A stretch of 62,743 nucleotides of DNA from the NCBI GenBank assembly GCA_910588945.1, contig CAJUSF010000024.1:1-62743 (forward strand). The letters are read 5' to 3'. A model generated the notes under the pieces. It was not told where the DNA came from. It was given only the letters and a program-made list of their open reading frames with translations, and searched no databases. Both the position numbers and the translations under genes were made by a program. Shown in pieces: positions 36,170 to 45,039 of this stretch; the stretch's first letter is position 1, and the number at the start of each line of letters is the position of its first letter. Source of the stretch: an uncultured Eggerthellaceae bacterium. Its GTDB lineage: Bacteria > Actinomycetota > Coriobacteriia > Coriobacteriales > Eggerthellaceae.

Positions 36170-38146
36170 CTATGCCGCTTCGGCAGCCTCCTGATCCACA
36201 GCCTCCTCAGCGGCATTATCTTCACCGCTATCTGTTTCGACCGAAACCGTCTGCTTCTCCCCATCCGCACCAATGATCGAGTAAACCGTATTCATGCCTT
36301 CGGTCTTCAGATAAGTGAAAGTAATAGTGTCTCCCACGTTGTACTTCAGAATGTTCAGCAATCCCGGAAGTGCAAAGTCATAGAGAGTGTCCTCGCCATC
36401 AATCACCGCGTAGAAGTGCGAGTTGCCATCGATGACCGCCTGCGCAACGGCGGTGATGGTGCCCGTCTTTTCTTCCACATCGGTAAGATCGGTCTCATTC
36501 GACAGCACACCGTTGGTAGCAAGCAACGCCTCATAAGCCGTCTGCGTCTCCGCAACAGTATCACCCACCGCTACATTCTGGTAGCGCTGGATATCAATCA
36601 TGGCAAACTTCTTCGGCAATCCACTGCCATCTTTGAGTGCCATGAAGTAAGTCGGCTGATTTGCCACGTTGATCAGCAACGGGAATGTAGCTGTGTAACG
36701 AAGGTTTTGAACCTGACCTTCCGCAGAGTTCATCGCCGAGTCTTCCGTCGCACCTGCAACGCTATAGAAGTGCGCATCCTGCGTACGTTGGTTCACGAGC
36801 ACAAATCCGATGATGGAATTATCCGCCGTGGCAGAGGTGACACCCGTGTAGACCCACACGTCATCATCCTTGGCAATGTAGTTGTAGCCCAGCGCACCAT
36901 CGGTTCCCGGCGTCGTGCGCACCACTCCCTCTTGACCAAGGAAGGAATTCAGCCAACCGTTATGATATGAACCATACCAGTTATATTGCTCGATCAGCAG
37001 CTCGGCCGGGAAAACGCGATCGACCCACTGCGGAACATCCGCAACCGCCATTTCCTGGCACTCGCCGGTAGTGGCATTGCAAAGAATCACACGATCGATC
37101 GTATATCCACCAAACAAGCCAATCGTGAACGAGCGAACCGGACAAATCCACCAAGGCTTACCTTCTTCGTCGATCTCAAATGAGAACTCGTCAAAGATAT
37201 AGAACGGGAAGCTCAGCTGAACATGACGATAAATATTTCTTGCCAGCGGCTCGCTCTGAGAGTAGTAGATAGGGTTGTCTCCCAGGCGCACGATCTCGGC
37301 ATCCTGGGTTGTCATATTCACGAGCGAATATGCCGGAATACCAGCCTCGCGATTGGTAAACCACTTGAACAGATCCTCATAGCCAAGCGGGCTCACGCGA
37401 ACCGGAGTTCCCTGATAGTTGATCTGGCTGTAGAGCGGCGAAATCTCGAACTGGCTGACGTATTCCGGAATGGAGCCCATCTCGCGATCGCCAATGAGCG
37501 CCGCCGAATCACGGTCGATGACTGGAATCTCGTTGTAGTTCACCTCTTGGATATCCTGCGCGAAATCAAGCGTATCCGTCTGAAGGATGTTTGAGTACTT
37601 CTCGGCGTTACCTGGAATGATTGCATTTGAGAACAGCGCACCCAAAGCGCAGAACGCAATCAGCGCAGCCGGAATAACCAGCAGGATGGAAAATTTCTTC
37701 TGCTTCTTCGGGCTTTTTTCGTACTTGCCGCCGCCAACTTTATAGTTATGACGGAAATGCGCAAGCACCGCAATCGCAATAGCGCAGACCACCACGACGA
37801 TCATCCACAGATCGGTCGAGTTAATCGAGATCGGCGGATGGAACCACCAATACAACGCTGCAATCACCAAAAGTGCGATGATTACGATAATGACCCAACT
37901 TGCCTTGTGCTTAGGACCATGAAAGTTATCGAGGAACGAAAGGTCGAAGCTGACATCGCCAAAGCCGCCGCCTTTGCCGCCGCCGGATGTGCGCTTCGCC
38001 GATCCGCCTGCTTTAGATGCGCCCGATTCCGAAGCGCCGGAAGTATTTGCGCTCCCCGCTCCAGAGCCGCCAGAGCTGCCGATATTGCCTGCGTCCATAC
38101 CCGAATTGCGAAGAGCCTCGAGCAGAGAGTCTAATCCAGATGCCAT
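36170..38146 (-). CDS. Large membrane protein of unknown function
   Basis: From the ATG at 38146 (AAGGAG five bases upstream; an in-frame upstream start at 38173 lacks one) it has 658 residues. The first 60 are Gly/Ser-rich and probably disordered. Three membrane helices follow (about 80-100, 110-130, 155-175). The rest, about 180-640, is a large domain with Trp/Tyr-rich strands placed outside the cell by the helix count, ending in an acidic tail. The exterior part ends with a segment (DVEEKTGTITAVAQAVIDGN) reminiscent of an OB-like barrel. I do not recognise the family. It stands alone between terminators. Confidence 0.75.
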   Translation of the reverse strand: MASGLDSLLEALRNSGMDAGNIGSSGGSGAGSANTSGASESGASKAGGSAKRTSGGGKGGGFGDVSFDLSFLDNFHGPKHKASWVIIVIIALLVIAALYWWFHPPISINSTDLWMIVVVVCAIAIAVLAHFRHNYKVGGGKYEKSPKKQKKFSILLVIPAALIAFCALGALFSNAIIPGNAEKYSNILQTDTLDFAQDIQEVNYNEIPVIDRDSAALIGDREMGSIPEYVSQFEISPLYSQINYQGTPVRVSPLGYEDLFKWFTNREAGIPAYSLVNMTTQDAEIVRLGDNPIYYSQSEPLARNIYRHVQLSFPFYIFDEFSFEIDEEGKPWWICPVRSFTIGLFGGYTIDRVILCNATTGECQEMAVADVPQWVDRVFPAELLIEQYNWYGSYHNGWLNSFLGQEGVVRTTPGTDGALGYNYIAKDDDVWVYTGVTSATADNSIIGFVLVNQRTQDAHFYSVAGATEDSAMNSAEGQVQNLRYTATFPLLINVANQPTYFMALKDGSGLPKKFAMIDIQRYQNVAVGDTVAETQTAYEALLATNGVLSNETDLTDVEEKTGTITAVAQAVIDGNSHFYAVIDGEDTLYDFALPGLLNILKYNVGDTITFTYLKTEGMNTVYSIIGADGEKQTVSVETDSGEDNAAEEAVDQEAAEAA

Positions 38147-38196
38147 ATTTCTCCTTATGTTCCGTAAATTCACAAGCCGTTTTTGCGTATCAGTGA

Positions 38197-38202
38197 ATTA
38201 TA
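38197..38202 (-). promoter_or_regulatory. -10 element of the membrane protein gene
   Basis: TATAAT on the minus strand, about 50 bases before the ATG at 38146. No convincing -35. Confidence 0.4.
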
Positions 38203-38371
38203 CAGGAGCAGGATTGTGCATTCGTCCACAAACGTCAACGATTGCGTTTCATGTTAGAGCAGTTACAGCGCAACCCTTCTTGTTCATCACGGGAGAACGA
38301 AGCAATAGAGGAACGAGGATGAACTCCCACCCCTATAACTTTAAGGTCTTGAAATTGGTTCGCGAAAGCGG

Positions 38372-38415
38372 TTCAAGCGATATGCGTAGGCCGAAGGCTT
38401 GCCATATCGCTTGAA
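38372..38415. other. Long hairpin in a palindrome-rich spacer
   Basis: TTCAAGCGATATG and CATATCGCTTGAA pair perfectly over 13 bases, and the loop holds a smaller stem AGGCC/GGCTT. A further stem CGATGC/GCATCG lies at 38418-38441. The spacer 38203-38572 holds no gene. Confidence 0.6.
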
Positions 38416-38451
38416 AATCGATGCCATGGAGAAAACAGCATCGTCTTGAAT

Positions 38452-38545
38452 GGGGAAAGGGTAGCACGCGCAGTTCCGCAGCAAGTGAAAATATCAAAAG
38501 ATATTTTCACGAAGTGAGGACTGTTTGAGCATGCACCCTTTCCCC
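38452..38545 (+). repeat. Family A palindromic repeat, copy 3 (different outer stem)
   Basis: The outer stem GGGGAAAGGGT/ACCCTTTCCCC (11 pairs) encloses CAGTTCCGCAG, an inner hairpin GTGAAAATATC-AAAA-GATATTTTCAC (11 pairs), and GAGGACTGTTTGAGC. The core is the same as at 5490 and 26800, but the outer and inner stems have unrelated sequence. It lies 27 bases beyond the acnA stop codon. Confidence 0.75.
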
Positions 38546-38572
38546 GTTCTTGTAAACAATGAAACCGAGATA

Positions 38573-41236
38573 CTACTTCGCTAGATCCCTCAGAACATAC
38601 TGAAGAATTCCGCCATTTTCGTAATACTTGCCTTCGGTCGGCGTGTCGATGCGCACGATCGCCTCGAACTCAACCGTGTTCCCATCCGCACGTTCGGCGC
38701 GAATGACGACAACCTTCGAATCAGGCACACCGTCGGTGAAGCTCACCTGTTCAACCGTATAACGCTCGGTGCCGTCAAGTCCCAGAGTTGCGGCGTTCTC
38801 GCCCTCCTTGAACTGCAAAGGCAAGATTCCCATTCCAATCAGATTCGAACGATGGATGCGCTCAAAGCTCTCGGCAATGGCCGCACGAAGCCCAAGAAGA
38901 GCAGGGCCTTTCGCCGCCCAGTCACGCGAGGAGCCACTTCCATACATCTTGCCAGCAAGCACGATCGCAGGCGCACCCTCATCTCCATAATGCTCGGATG
39001 CTGCAAAAATCGTATCGATATCCCCGCTTAGATGATCGCGCGTCCAGCCGCCCTTACGCCCCTCAGCAAGTTCATTTGTCAGCTTCACATTCGCAAACGT
39101 GCCGCGCATCATAACCTCATGGTTGCCACGGCGACTTCCATAGGTGTTAAATGCCGCATCCTCAATTCCATGATCACGCAAATACTGCGCAGCAGGCGAA
39201 TCGAGCGCGATCGCGCCGGCAGGCGAGATATGATCGGTCGTGATGAAGTCACCCAGAAGCGCGAGAACCACCGCATCCTCAATAGAAGGCGCACCCTCGA
39301 CCTCCATCGTCATGCCGTCAAAGTAAGTCGGACGACGGACGTAGGTCGACTCCTCATCCCAACTAAATACATCACTTGGATCAGCCGCAAGCGACTGCCA
39401 CGAAGCATCGCCATCATACAACCCAACCGTTCCGGCCGCATAAAGATCAGCCGTTACGAATTGAGCAACCAGCGCATCAACTTCTACCTGATCAGGCTCG
39501 ATATCGCGCAAATAAACCGGAGTACCATCCGCATCCTCGCCGATCGCATCAGTGCCGGGGACGAAATCCATCGTGCCCACAAGCGAGTACGCGATCACGT
39601 GCGAAGGCGTGGTCAGATAGTTCTGTGAAACATCTGGAGAGATTCGACCCTCGAAGTTGCGATTTCCGGAAAGCACACTTGCAAGCTCGATCTCATCCGC
39701 AATATCATGCATCGCATCCATCAACGGACCTGAGTTACCGATGCAGCTCATGCAGCCGAATCCGCATGTGTAAAAGCCAAGCTCTTGAAGCGATGGCAAA
39801 AGACCTGCGCGCTCAAGAAGAAGCTCGGTGGCATGGCTTCCGGGAGCCAGAATCGTCTTCACCCATGGCTTCGGGGTAAGCCCGCGTGCTGCAGCATTGC
39901 GCGCCATCAATCCCGCTTGGATCATCATGGCAGGATCGGTGGCCGTGGTGCAGCTCGTCACTGCAGCGATTGCGATCGCGCCGTTTGTAAGCTCGTAGGT
40001 CTGCCCTGCGATCTCAACTGCAACCTTTTTCGTGTTATCAAGACCGCGCCCATCGCAGATCTCCACGAAACGCGAACCCGCATCTTCAAGATTAAAACGG
40101 TCATGTGGGCGCGAAGGACCAGCCATCGAAGGTTTCACATCAGAAAGATCGAAGCGGATGACATCCGAATATTCACGTTTCGGTTTCGTATGCGCATTCC
40201 AAAAACCCTGCGCCTTCGCATAAGCCTCAACGAGCTCAACCTGCTCGTCCGTTCTACCGGTCATACGGAGGAACTCGATCGTACGCTCATCGACAGGGAA
40301 AAGCGTACAGGTGGAACCATATTCCGGGGTCATGTTCGATATCGCCGCGCGCTGCTGTGCCGAAAGCGCACGCACACCCGGACCAAAGCATTCGACAAAG
40401 CAACCCACAACACCACGCTCGCGCAGCATACGGGCGAACGTAAGCGCGACATCCATCGCAGTAACTCCATCTGCGAGTTCGCCTTCAAGGCGAACGCCAA
40501 TGACCTTGGGCACAAGCGTGGTGATCGGCTGACCGAGCGCCGCCGCCTCTGCCTCAATGCCGCCAACGCCCCAGCCCAAAACACCGATGCCATTGGCCGT
40601 GGGCGTATGGGAGTCGGTGCCGACGAGTGTGTCGAAGTAAACGACCGGGCTTCCGTCTTCACCCACCTCCCCCGCCGGAGATGTCATAACAACGCTTGCG
40701 AACTCCTCGATGTTGAGCTGATGACAGATCCCCTGCCCCGGCGGCACGATGCGAACGTTCTCAAACGACGCCTGCGACCACTTCAAAAACTCATAACGTT
40801 CGCGGTTGCGCTCGAACTCCAGCTTCGTGTTCTCATCGAGACACCCCGCGCATCCGGCAGCATCCGCGATCACGGAATGGTCGATCACGAGGTCGCACGG
40901 AATCTGCGGATTGATCTTTTTCGGATCGCCGCCGAGCTGGGCAGCCGCTTCACGCATAACGGCAAAATCGACGAACACAGGAACGCCAGTGAAGTCTTGG
41001 AAGAGTACGCGCGCAGGGCAAAACTCAACCTCTTCGCCAACCTGCCCTGAAGTGCCCGCCTCAACAATACGCTCGGCCATCCGGCGAGCCTCGTCCTCAG
41101 TGCGGGCGTTGCGCAAAACGTTTTCAAGCAGAACTCGAAGCGAGAACGGAAGGCGATCCGCGCCCTCAATCTGCGCGATCGGGTAGTACGTGTAGTTCTT
41201 GTCGCCCGCATCCAGCTTATGTTGAAAGGTGTTCAT
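38573..41236 (-). CDS. acnA: Aconitate hydratase
   Basis: It interconverts citrate and isocitrate with a [4Fe-4S] cluster. The cluster Cys are in TSCTTATDP and GFGCMSCIGNSG. The swivelling fourth domain contains GSGSSRDWAAKG. From the ATG at 41236 (GGAG six bases upstream) the length is 887, normal for AcnA/IRP-type aconitase. It follows icd on the same strand after a 234-base spacer with structured elements. Together they convert citrate to 2-oxoglutarate, and citrate synthase is not in the window. Confidence 0.97.
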   Translation of the reverse strand: MNTFQHKLDAGDKNYTYYPIAQIEGADRLPFSLRVLLENVLRNARTEDEARRMAERIVEAGTSGQVGEEVEFCPARVLFQDFTGVPVFVDFAVMREAAAQLGGDPKKINPQIPCDLVIDHSVIADAAGCAGCLDENTKLEFERNRERYEFLKWSQASFENVRIVPPGQGICHQLNIEEFASVVMTSPAGEVGEDGSPVVYFDTLVGTDSHTPTANGIGVLGWGVGGIEAEAAALGQPITTLVPKVIGVRLEGELADGVTAMDVALTFARMLRERGVVGCFVECFGPGVRALSAQQRAAISNMTPEYGSTCTLFPVDERTIEFLRMTGRTDEQVELVEAYAKAQGFWNAHTKPKREYSDVIRFDLSDVKPSMAGPSRPHDRFNLEDAGSRFVEICDGRGLDNTKKVAVEIAGQTYELTNGAIAIAAVTSCTTATDPAMMIQAGLMARNAAARGLTPKPWVKTILAPGSHATELLLERAGLLPSLQELGFYTCGFGCMSCIGNSGPLMDAMHDIADEIELASVLSGNRNFEGRISPDVSQNYLTTPSHVIAYSLVGTMDFVPGTDAIGEDADGTPVYLRDIEPDQVEVDALVAQFVTADLYAAGTVGLYDGDASWQSLAADPSDVFSWDEESTYVRRPTYFDGMTMEVEGAPSIEDAVVLALLGDFITTDHISPAGAIALDSPAAQYLRDHGIEDAAFNTYGSRRGNHEVMMRGTFANVKLTNELAEGRKGGWTRDHLSGDIDTIFAASEHYGDEGAPAIVLAGKMYGSGSSRDWAAKGPALLGLRAAIAESFERIHRSNLIGMGILPLQFKEGENAATLGLDGTERYTVEQVSFTDGVPDSKVVVIRAERADGNTVEFEAIVRIDTPTEGKYYENGGILQYVLRDLAK

Positions 41237-41263
41237 ATTCATCTCCATCTTATAGTTGTTACA

Positions 41264-41289
41264 TAGGGCGGGATTTCATTCCGCTCCTA
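41264..41289. repeat. GGGCGGG-type hairpin repeat
   Basis: TAGGGCGG ... CCGCTCCTA pair with one bulge around a short loop. Related hairpins lie at 36119-36144 (used as a terminator) and 42594-42615. Confidence 0.55.
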
Positions 41290-41324
41290 CAATGTGTTGC
41301 TTCGCTGTCATACAACAGGATGAC

Positions 41325-41408
41325 CGTAGCGAAGGACTATGTCCTTCGTCACCTTGTTTTGTCATGCATCACAAAACAAGTAAACGAAAGGCATAGCCTT
41401 TCGCTACG
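41325..41408. other. Cloverleaf-shaped palindrome between icd and acnA
   Basis: CGTAG (41325) and CTACG (41404-41408) close a four-way junction. Hairpin 1 is CGAAGGAC-TAT-GTCCTTCG (41330-41348), hairpin 2 is CTTGTTTTGT/ACAAAACAAG with an 8-base loop (41353-41380), and hairpin 3 is CGAAAGGC-ATA-GCCTTTCG (41385-41403). All stems are perfect, the two linkers are four bases each, and hairpins 1 and 3 resemble each other. It is not a tRNA: no T-arm or anticodon features, and the loops are too short. Confidence 0.75.
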
Positions 41409-41470
41409 ATGCCTAGTTGTGCCATAAAGCAGGCTCATGAGCAACCCTTTCGTTGCGAATCGATCAACTT

Positions 41471-42556
41471 CTACTCAAGAATATCAACAACAGCTTGGGT
41501 GAACTCGGTGCAAGTCGCCGGTGCTCCCTTGCGATCAGCAACACGAATATCGCCCGTGAGGCACTCGCCCTTAACGTATACTGCGCGGATCGCATCACGA
41601 ATCCTGTCTCCACAAGCCTTCTCACCCAGATGGTCGAGCATCATCGCGGCGGAAAGGATCTCGGCCGTCGGATTCGCAAGATTCTTTCCTGCGATGTCGG
41701 GCGCAGAGCCATGAACCGCCTCGAACACCGCGTATTCCTTGCCGATGTTGGCGCCCGGTGCCAGACCGAGACCGCCGACAAGTCCTGCAGCCAAGTCACT
41801 TGCGATATCGCCATATAGATTCGGGAACACGATCACGTCGAATTGCGACGGGTTCATTACCATATTCATGCAGAATGCATCGATAATCTTGTCGTTGAAA
41901 TCGATCTTACCTTCGTAATCCTTTGCAACCTCGCGCGCCGTGTGCAGAAAAAGGCCGTCTGAGTGCTTCATGATGTTGGCCTTGTGAGCAGCGGTCACGA
42001 GATGTCGACCCTGCTTTGCGGCGTAATCGAAAGCGAATTCCACGATGTTGCGTGACGCGGTTATCGAGATCGGCTTGATGGAGATGCCTGAATCCTTGCG
42101 GATCGAACCGAGACCACGGGAATCGATGAACTCGATGAGCTCGGCAGCCTCAGGCGTGCCCTCCTCAAATTCGATGCCCGCGTAGAGATCTTCGGTGTTC
42201 TCACGCACGATGACGAGGTCGACATCGGTATAGCGACCGCCCGCACCCGGAATAGAGATCACAGGGCGCAGATTCACATAGAGATCGAGCTCCTTGCGAA
42301 GCGCCACGTTCACACTGCGAAACCCGGTGCCAACAGGAGTTGTCACAGGGCCTTTGATGGCAACCTTGTTGCGCTTGACGGCTTCGATCGTCTCATCCGG
42401 AAGCGGCGTGCCGAATTTGTCCATCACGCCTTCGCCGGCCTCCGCGATTTCCCAATCGATCTCAGCCCCACTGGCTGCCACCACGCGCTGCATAGCGGCG
42501 GATGTCTCGACCCCGATTCCGTCTCCCGGGATGAGGGTTACTGTATGCCTTGCCAT
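41471..42556 (-). CDS. icd: Isocitrate dehydrogenase (short, NAD-dependent type)
   Basis: It oxidatively decarboxylates isocitrate to 2-oxoglutarate. The 361-residue protein shows the isocitrate/isopropylmalate dehydrogenase pattern: NLRPVISIPG, VIVRENTEDLYAG, NLYGDIASDLAAGLVGGLG and the cofactor segment HGSAPDIAGKNLANPTAEIL. Length and the cofactor loop fit the short NAD-type enzymes. Close relatives include 3-isopropylmalate and homoisocitrate dehydrogenases, but the aconitase neighbour favours isocitrate. AAGGAGC precedes the ATG. Confidence 0.88.
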   Translation of the reverse strand: MARHTVTLIPGDGIGVETSAAMQRVVAASGAEIDWEIAEAGEGVMDKFGTPLPDETIEAVKRNKVAIKGPVTTPVGTGFRSVNVALRKELDLYVNLRPVISIPGAGGRYTDVDLVIVRENTEDLYAGIEFEEGTPEAAELIEFIDSRGLGSIRKDSGISIKPISITASRNIVEFAFDYAAKQGRHLVTAAHKANIMKHSDGLFLHTAREVAKDYEGKIDFNDKIIDAFCMNMVMNPSQFDVIVFPNLYGDIASDLAAGLVGGLGLAPGANIGKEYAVFEAVHGSAPDIAGKNLANPTAEILSAAMMLDHLGEKACGDRIRDAIRAVYVKGECLTGDIRVADRKGAPATCTEFTQAVVDILE

Positions 42557-42593
42557 ATTTGCTCCTTGTTTTGTGTTTCAGTCTATCCTGTAG

Positions 42594-42615
42594 GGGCGGG
42601 ATCTCGATTCCGCCC
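42594..42615. repeat. GGGCGGG-type hairpin repeat
   Basis: GGGCGG ... CCGCCC around a 10-base loop, preceded by TGTAG, as in the copy at 41264. Confidence 0.55.
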
Positions 42616-42641
42616 GGTATTCCTTGTTTTGTACACCACCA

Positions 42642-42748
42642 TGTCATTCTGAGGCGAAGCCGAAGAATCTTTTTGTCGTTCGCTCAGATAATGCCATGTT
42701 CTTTCAACCGGGCTCACAAAAGGATTCTTCACTGCGTTCAGAATGACA
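42642..42748. mobile_element. Small MITE-like inverted-repeat element
   Basis: Terminal arms TGTCATTCTGA and TCAGAATGACA are perfect inverses over 107 bases, with a second inner pair GAAGAATC/GATTCTTC. It has no coding capacity. The sequence is of the TCATTCTGAG...CGAAGAATC kind seen as a short dispersed repeat in many bacteria. Confidence 0.65.
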
Positions 42749-42771
42749 GAAAACGCAATGCCTAGCAGCCC

Positions 42772-43386
42772 TTACTTCGCCTTCTTCGCGAGATTTTCCT
42801 CAATCTGGGTGGCGCGTTTTTTGAGAGTGCCCTTACCGTTTTCCGCATCGAACTTCATGCGAGCGGCCAACTCCTCCGCAACAGAGGGTGCCAGCTTTCC
42901 AGCAGAAAAATCAATGACAGCGACAAGCATGTCCTGAAACTCCAAATCGCCGTGATAGCACTGGATGCCTTCATCAATGAGTCCCCAAACCTTCTCAGAG
43001 CGTGCTTCTGTCGTGGCGCCAAGTTTGCAAAGAAAACGCATGGCAGCAAGGCGAAGCGGGCCGGAGTCCTCGTCGAAAAGCGCATTCTCCGCACCTACAA
43101 TGGCCTTTTCACAGTTGCGCGAGTCGACCGGAACGAGCTCGGTCAAAGCATCGAGTGCCTCCCAGCGAGTCTGCGCCTCAGGGCAATCCAGCGCATCGAG
43201 GATGCCACCGATGAACTCGGACATCTTTGCCGGGTTTTCCTTTGTCATCGCAGCGATGACCGATGCAGCCTGCTGACGCTCACGACGACTGCCGTCCGAG
43301 AGCGTTTGCATATAGGTCTCGATTTTCTTCTTGTTCTTAAGCGCCTCTTGCGCCTCTTGCTTTACGTCGTCAGCTCTAGTGCTCAC
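42772..43386 (-). CDS. HEAT-repeat-like helical protein, unknown function
   Basis: The 204 residues are almost wholly helical, with repeated about 35-residue pairs (ASVIAAMTKENPAKMSEFIG; WEALDALTELVPVDSRNCEK; AAMRFLCKLGATTEARSEKV), as in HEAT or ARM-like scaffolds. The ends are charged, and the last 25 residues are Lys/Glu-rich. There is no signal peptide. A -10-like TATAAT lies at 43467-43472 on the minus strand. Probably a protein-binding scaffold in the cytoplasm. Confidence 0.7.
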   Translation of the reverse strand: MSTRADDVKQEAQEALKNKKKIETYMQTLSDGSRRERQQAASVIAAMTKENPAKMSEFIGGILDALDCPEAQTRWEALDALTELVPVDSRNCEKAIVGAENALFDEDSGPLRLAAMRFLCKLGATTEARSEKVWGLIDEGIQCYHGDLEFQDMLVAVIDFSAGKLAPSVAEELAARMKFDAENGKGTLKKRATQIEENLAKKAK

Positions 43387-43567
43387 TTACGATCAGCTCC
43401 TAACTGGCTTCTAATTCTGAATTTGCGCCACGAACTGGCGAAACGCTATTGAAAAAGATTCACAATATTATAGTCGAATCCTCGCTCAGACACCCTGTCT
43501 ATTCGCTCTATGGAATGAGATCGCAACGAACTAGCTAAAGGAACGTTAAACCAGTTATTGATAGTTC

Positions 43568-44233
43568 TTAAGAAAAACACACGTGATCGATGACGCTTGG
43601 TAAATCTTGTGGACATGACGCTATCGCGCTCACACCGTCTTCTTTCTTAAGAGATGCTTCACCTTGACCCCATTCAACAAAAATGAATGGAATTCCAGCG
43701 TTTCTTGCGGTTAGCAAATCGGACCTTCCGTCTCCTATGTAAACGGCATCCTCATGAGAGTACCCAAGCTTACTACAGATCATCTCAACTCCATACGGGT
43801 CAGGCTTAGAAGATCTATCCTCTTGGTACCCTACTATCATCTCGAACGGATGATCTGGGAACAATTGATCCAACAGCTTTTCAGCAAGATCTTGACCTTT
43901 ATTCGTATTTACTGCAATGCAGTAACCTCGCCCCTGAAGCTCAACCAGTGACTCGCAAATCCCAGAATATGGAACAGTATTTTGCTTTTCAGAATTCTGA
44001 TACAGCGATCGGTAGGTCGCTTTAACGGTTTCAATACTATCTTCGCTCACAGAATCCGCTGGAAGCAAGCGCCCAATGATCTGCTCTAGGTTTCCTCCCA
44101 CAAAAGAACTGTAAGACTCTAGCGGATGTCCCGGAAAACCGTTCTCGTTAAGTGCTCGGTTAAAGCACAAAGCTACATCTCGCAGTGTATCCACGAGAGT
44201 CCCGTCACAATCAAAGATCAATAGCTTATGCAT
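43568..44233 (-). CDS. HAD-family phosphatase (phosphoglycolate phosphatase-like)
   Basis: The 221-residue protein has motif I FDCDGTLVD (8-16), motif II near AVNTNKG, the motif III Lys in DRSSKPDP, and motif IV YIGDGRSDLL. A helical cap follows motif I. It is the last gene of the glycan cluster, four bases after the aldolase-like gene, so it may dephosphorylate a sugar- or acid-phosphate intermediate of that pathway rather than phosphoglycolate. Confidence 0.85.
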   Translation of the reverse strand: MHKLLIFDCDGTLVDTLRDVALCFNRALNENGFPGHPLESYSSFVGGNLEQIIGRLLPADSVSEDSIETVKATYRSLYQNSEKQNTVPYSGICESLVELQGRGYCIAVNTNKGQDLAEKLLDQLFPDHPFEMIVGYQEDRSSKPDPYGVEMICSKLGYSHEDAVYIGDGRSDLLTARNAGIPFIFVEWGQGEASLKKEDGVSAIASCPQDLPSVIDHVCFS

Positions 44234-44236
44234 GCG

Positions 44237-45028
44237 TTAAAGGATATCTGAGCCTGCAGCCTCTAGGCGCTCTGTCATCATCTTCAATCTGGACTGGTCT
44301 TCTTTAGCCATGCGATCATAGAACTCGCATTTATTCTGAAGATACAATGTCTCGAATTCCATTGCTTTAAGAATCCCAGAACTCAAGCGATCCACATCAT
44401 CTGTGGCATTAAAAACGACTTTACGAGTTTCAAACCTATTATTCAAAGGGTACAACTTGCAAATGAAAGGAATGGCATCGAAAGATATCCCGCCCCCAAA
44501 GTTGACGATATACCCAGCATCGCGACTCCGTCGTGCTACGTCTTCGGTAACCGCAAAGACCTCATCGCCATTGATGAATTCCCTTGAAAGACCCATTGAA
44601 GCCGACATATCCACTCGACCGATCGAAACAGTAGATAAGAAGCCTTTACCAGCCTCGAGGATCGCATCTAAGTTCTCGTGGCAAGTCACTGTCTCAGCAT
44701 TGATGATCCATTCAACCATATCGATCTCATCGCCATAGACCTTCTCTGCTGCCCCCACGAACTTCTTCATTGCGAAAGGAGACTCGATCATAGGAGCCAT
44801 AATGCCTGAAGCGCCAAGGAGCCTACACTGATCGAGGTCTCGAACGGCTTCGCAACCACCGATCTTGATATATAGCTTCATATCAGCGCGGAATATGATC
44901 TCATTGAGCATTACCAGCTCGTCAGTTCTACTTCCTTCAGCTTCAAATTCCGCTTTGATGGCAACAACGCCATGATCCTCTTTCAAGCATTTCAGAATGT
45001 CAAGCATTTTGCTTTCAGTACGATTCAT
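44237..45028 (-). CDS. HpcH/HpaI-like (citrate lyase beta/2-keto acid) aldolase-family protein
   Basis: The 263-residue protein fits the PEP-utilising TIM-barrel aldolase superfamily: IKAEFEAEGSRTDEL near the start, LGASGIMAPMIESPFAMKKF (with the metal-site Glu of ESP) and VSIGRVDMSASMGL. Such enzymes form or cleave C-C bonds of keto acids. Within the glycan cluster it could make a keto-acid building block for decorating a sugar. Substrate not determinable. Confidence 0.75.
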   Translation of the reverse strand: MNRTESKMLDILKCLKEDHGVVAIKAEFEAEGSRTDELVMLNEIIFRADMKLYIKIGGCEAVRDLDQCRLLGASGIMAPMIESPFAMKKFVGAAEKVYGDEIDMVEWIINAETVTCHENLDAILEAGKGFLSTVSIGRVDMSASMGLSREFINGDEVFAVTEDVARRSRDAGYIVNFGGGISFDAIPFICKLYPLNNRFETRKVVFNATDDVDRLSSGILKAMEFETLYLQNKCEFYDRMAKEDQSRLKMMTERLEAAGSDIL

Positions 45029-45039
45029 CTTTTAGCTCC

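Noticed and set aside
39785..41050. Open frame of 421 codons on the plus strand across acnA
   Set aside because: It is antisense to a highly conserved aconitase, with composition typical of a shadow frame and no domain.
41325..41408. Cloverleaf as a tRNA or tRNA-like gene
   Set aside because: Three-base loops, a 5-pair closing stem, no GGTTC-like T arm and no CCA; it is a palindromic element rather than a tRNA.
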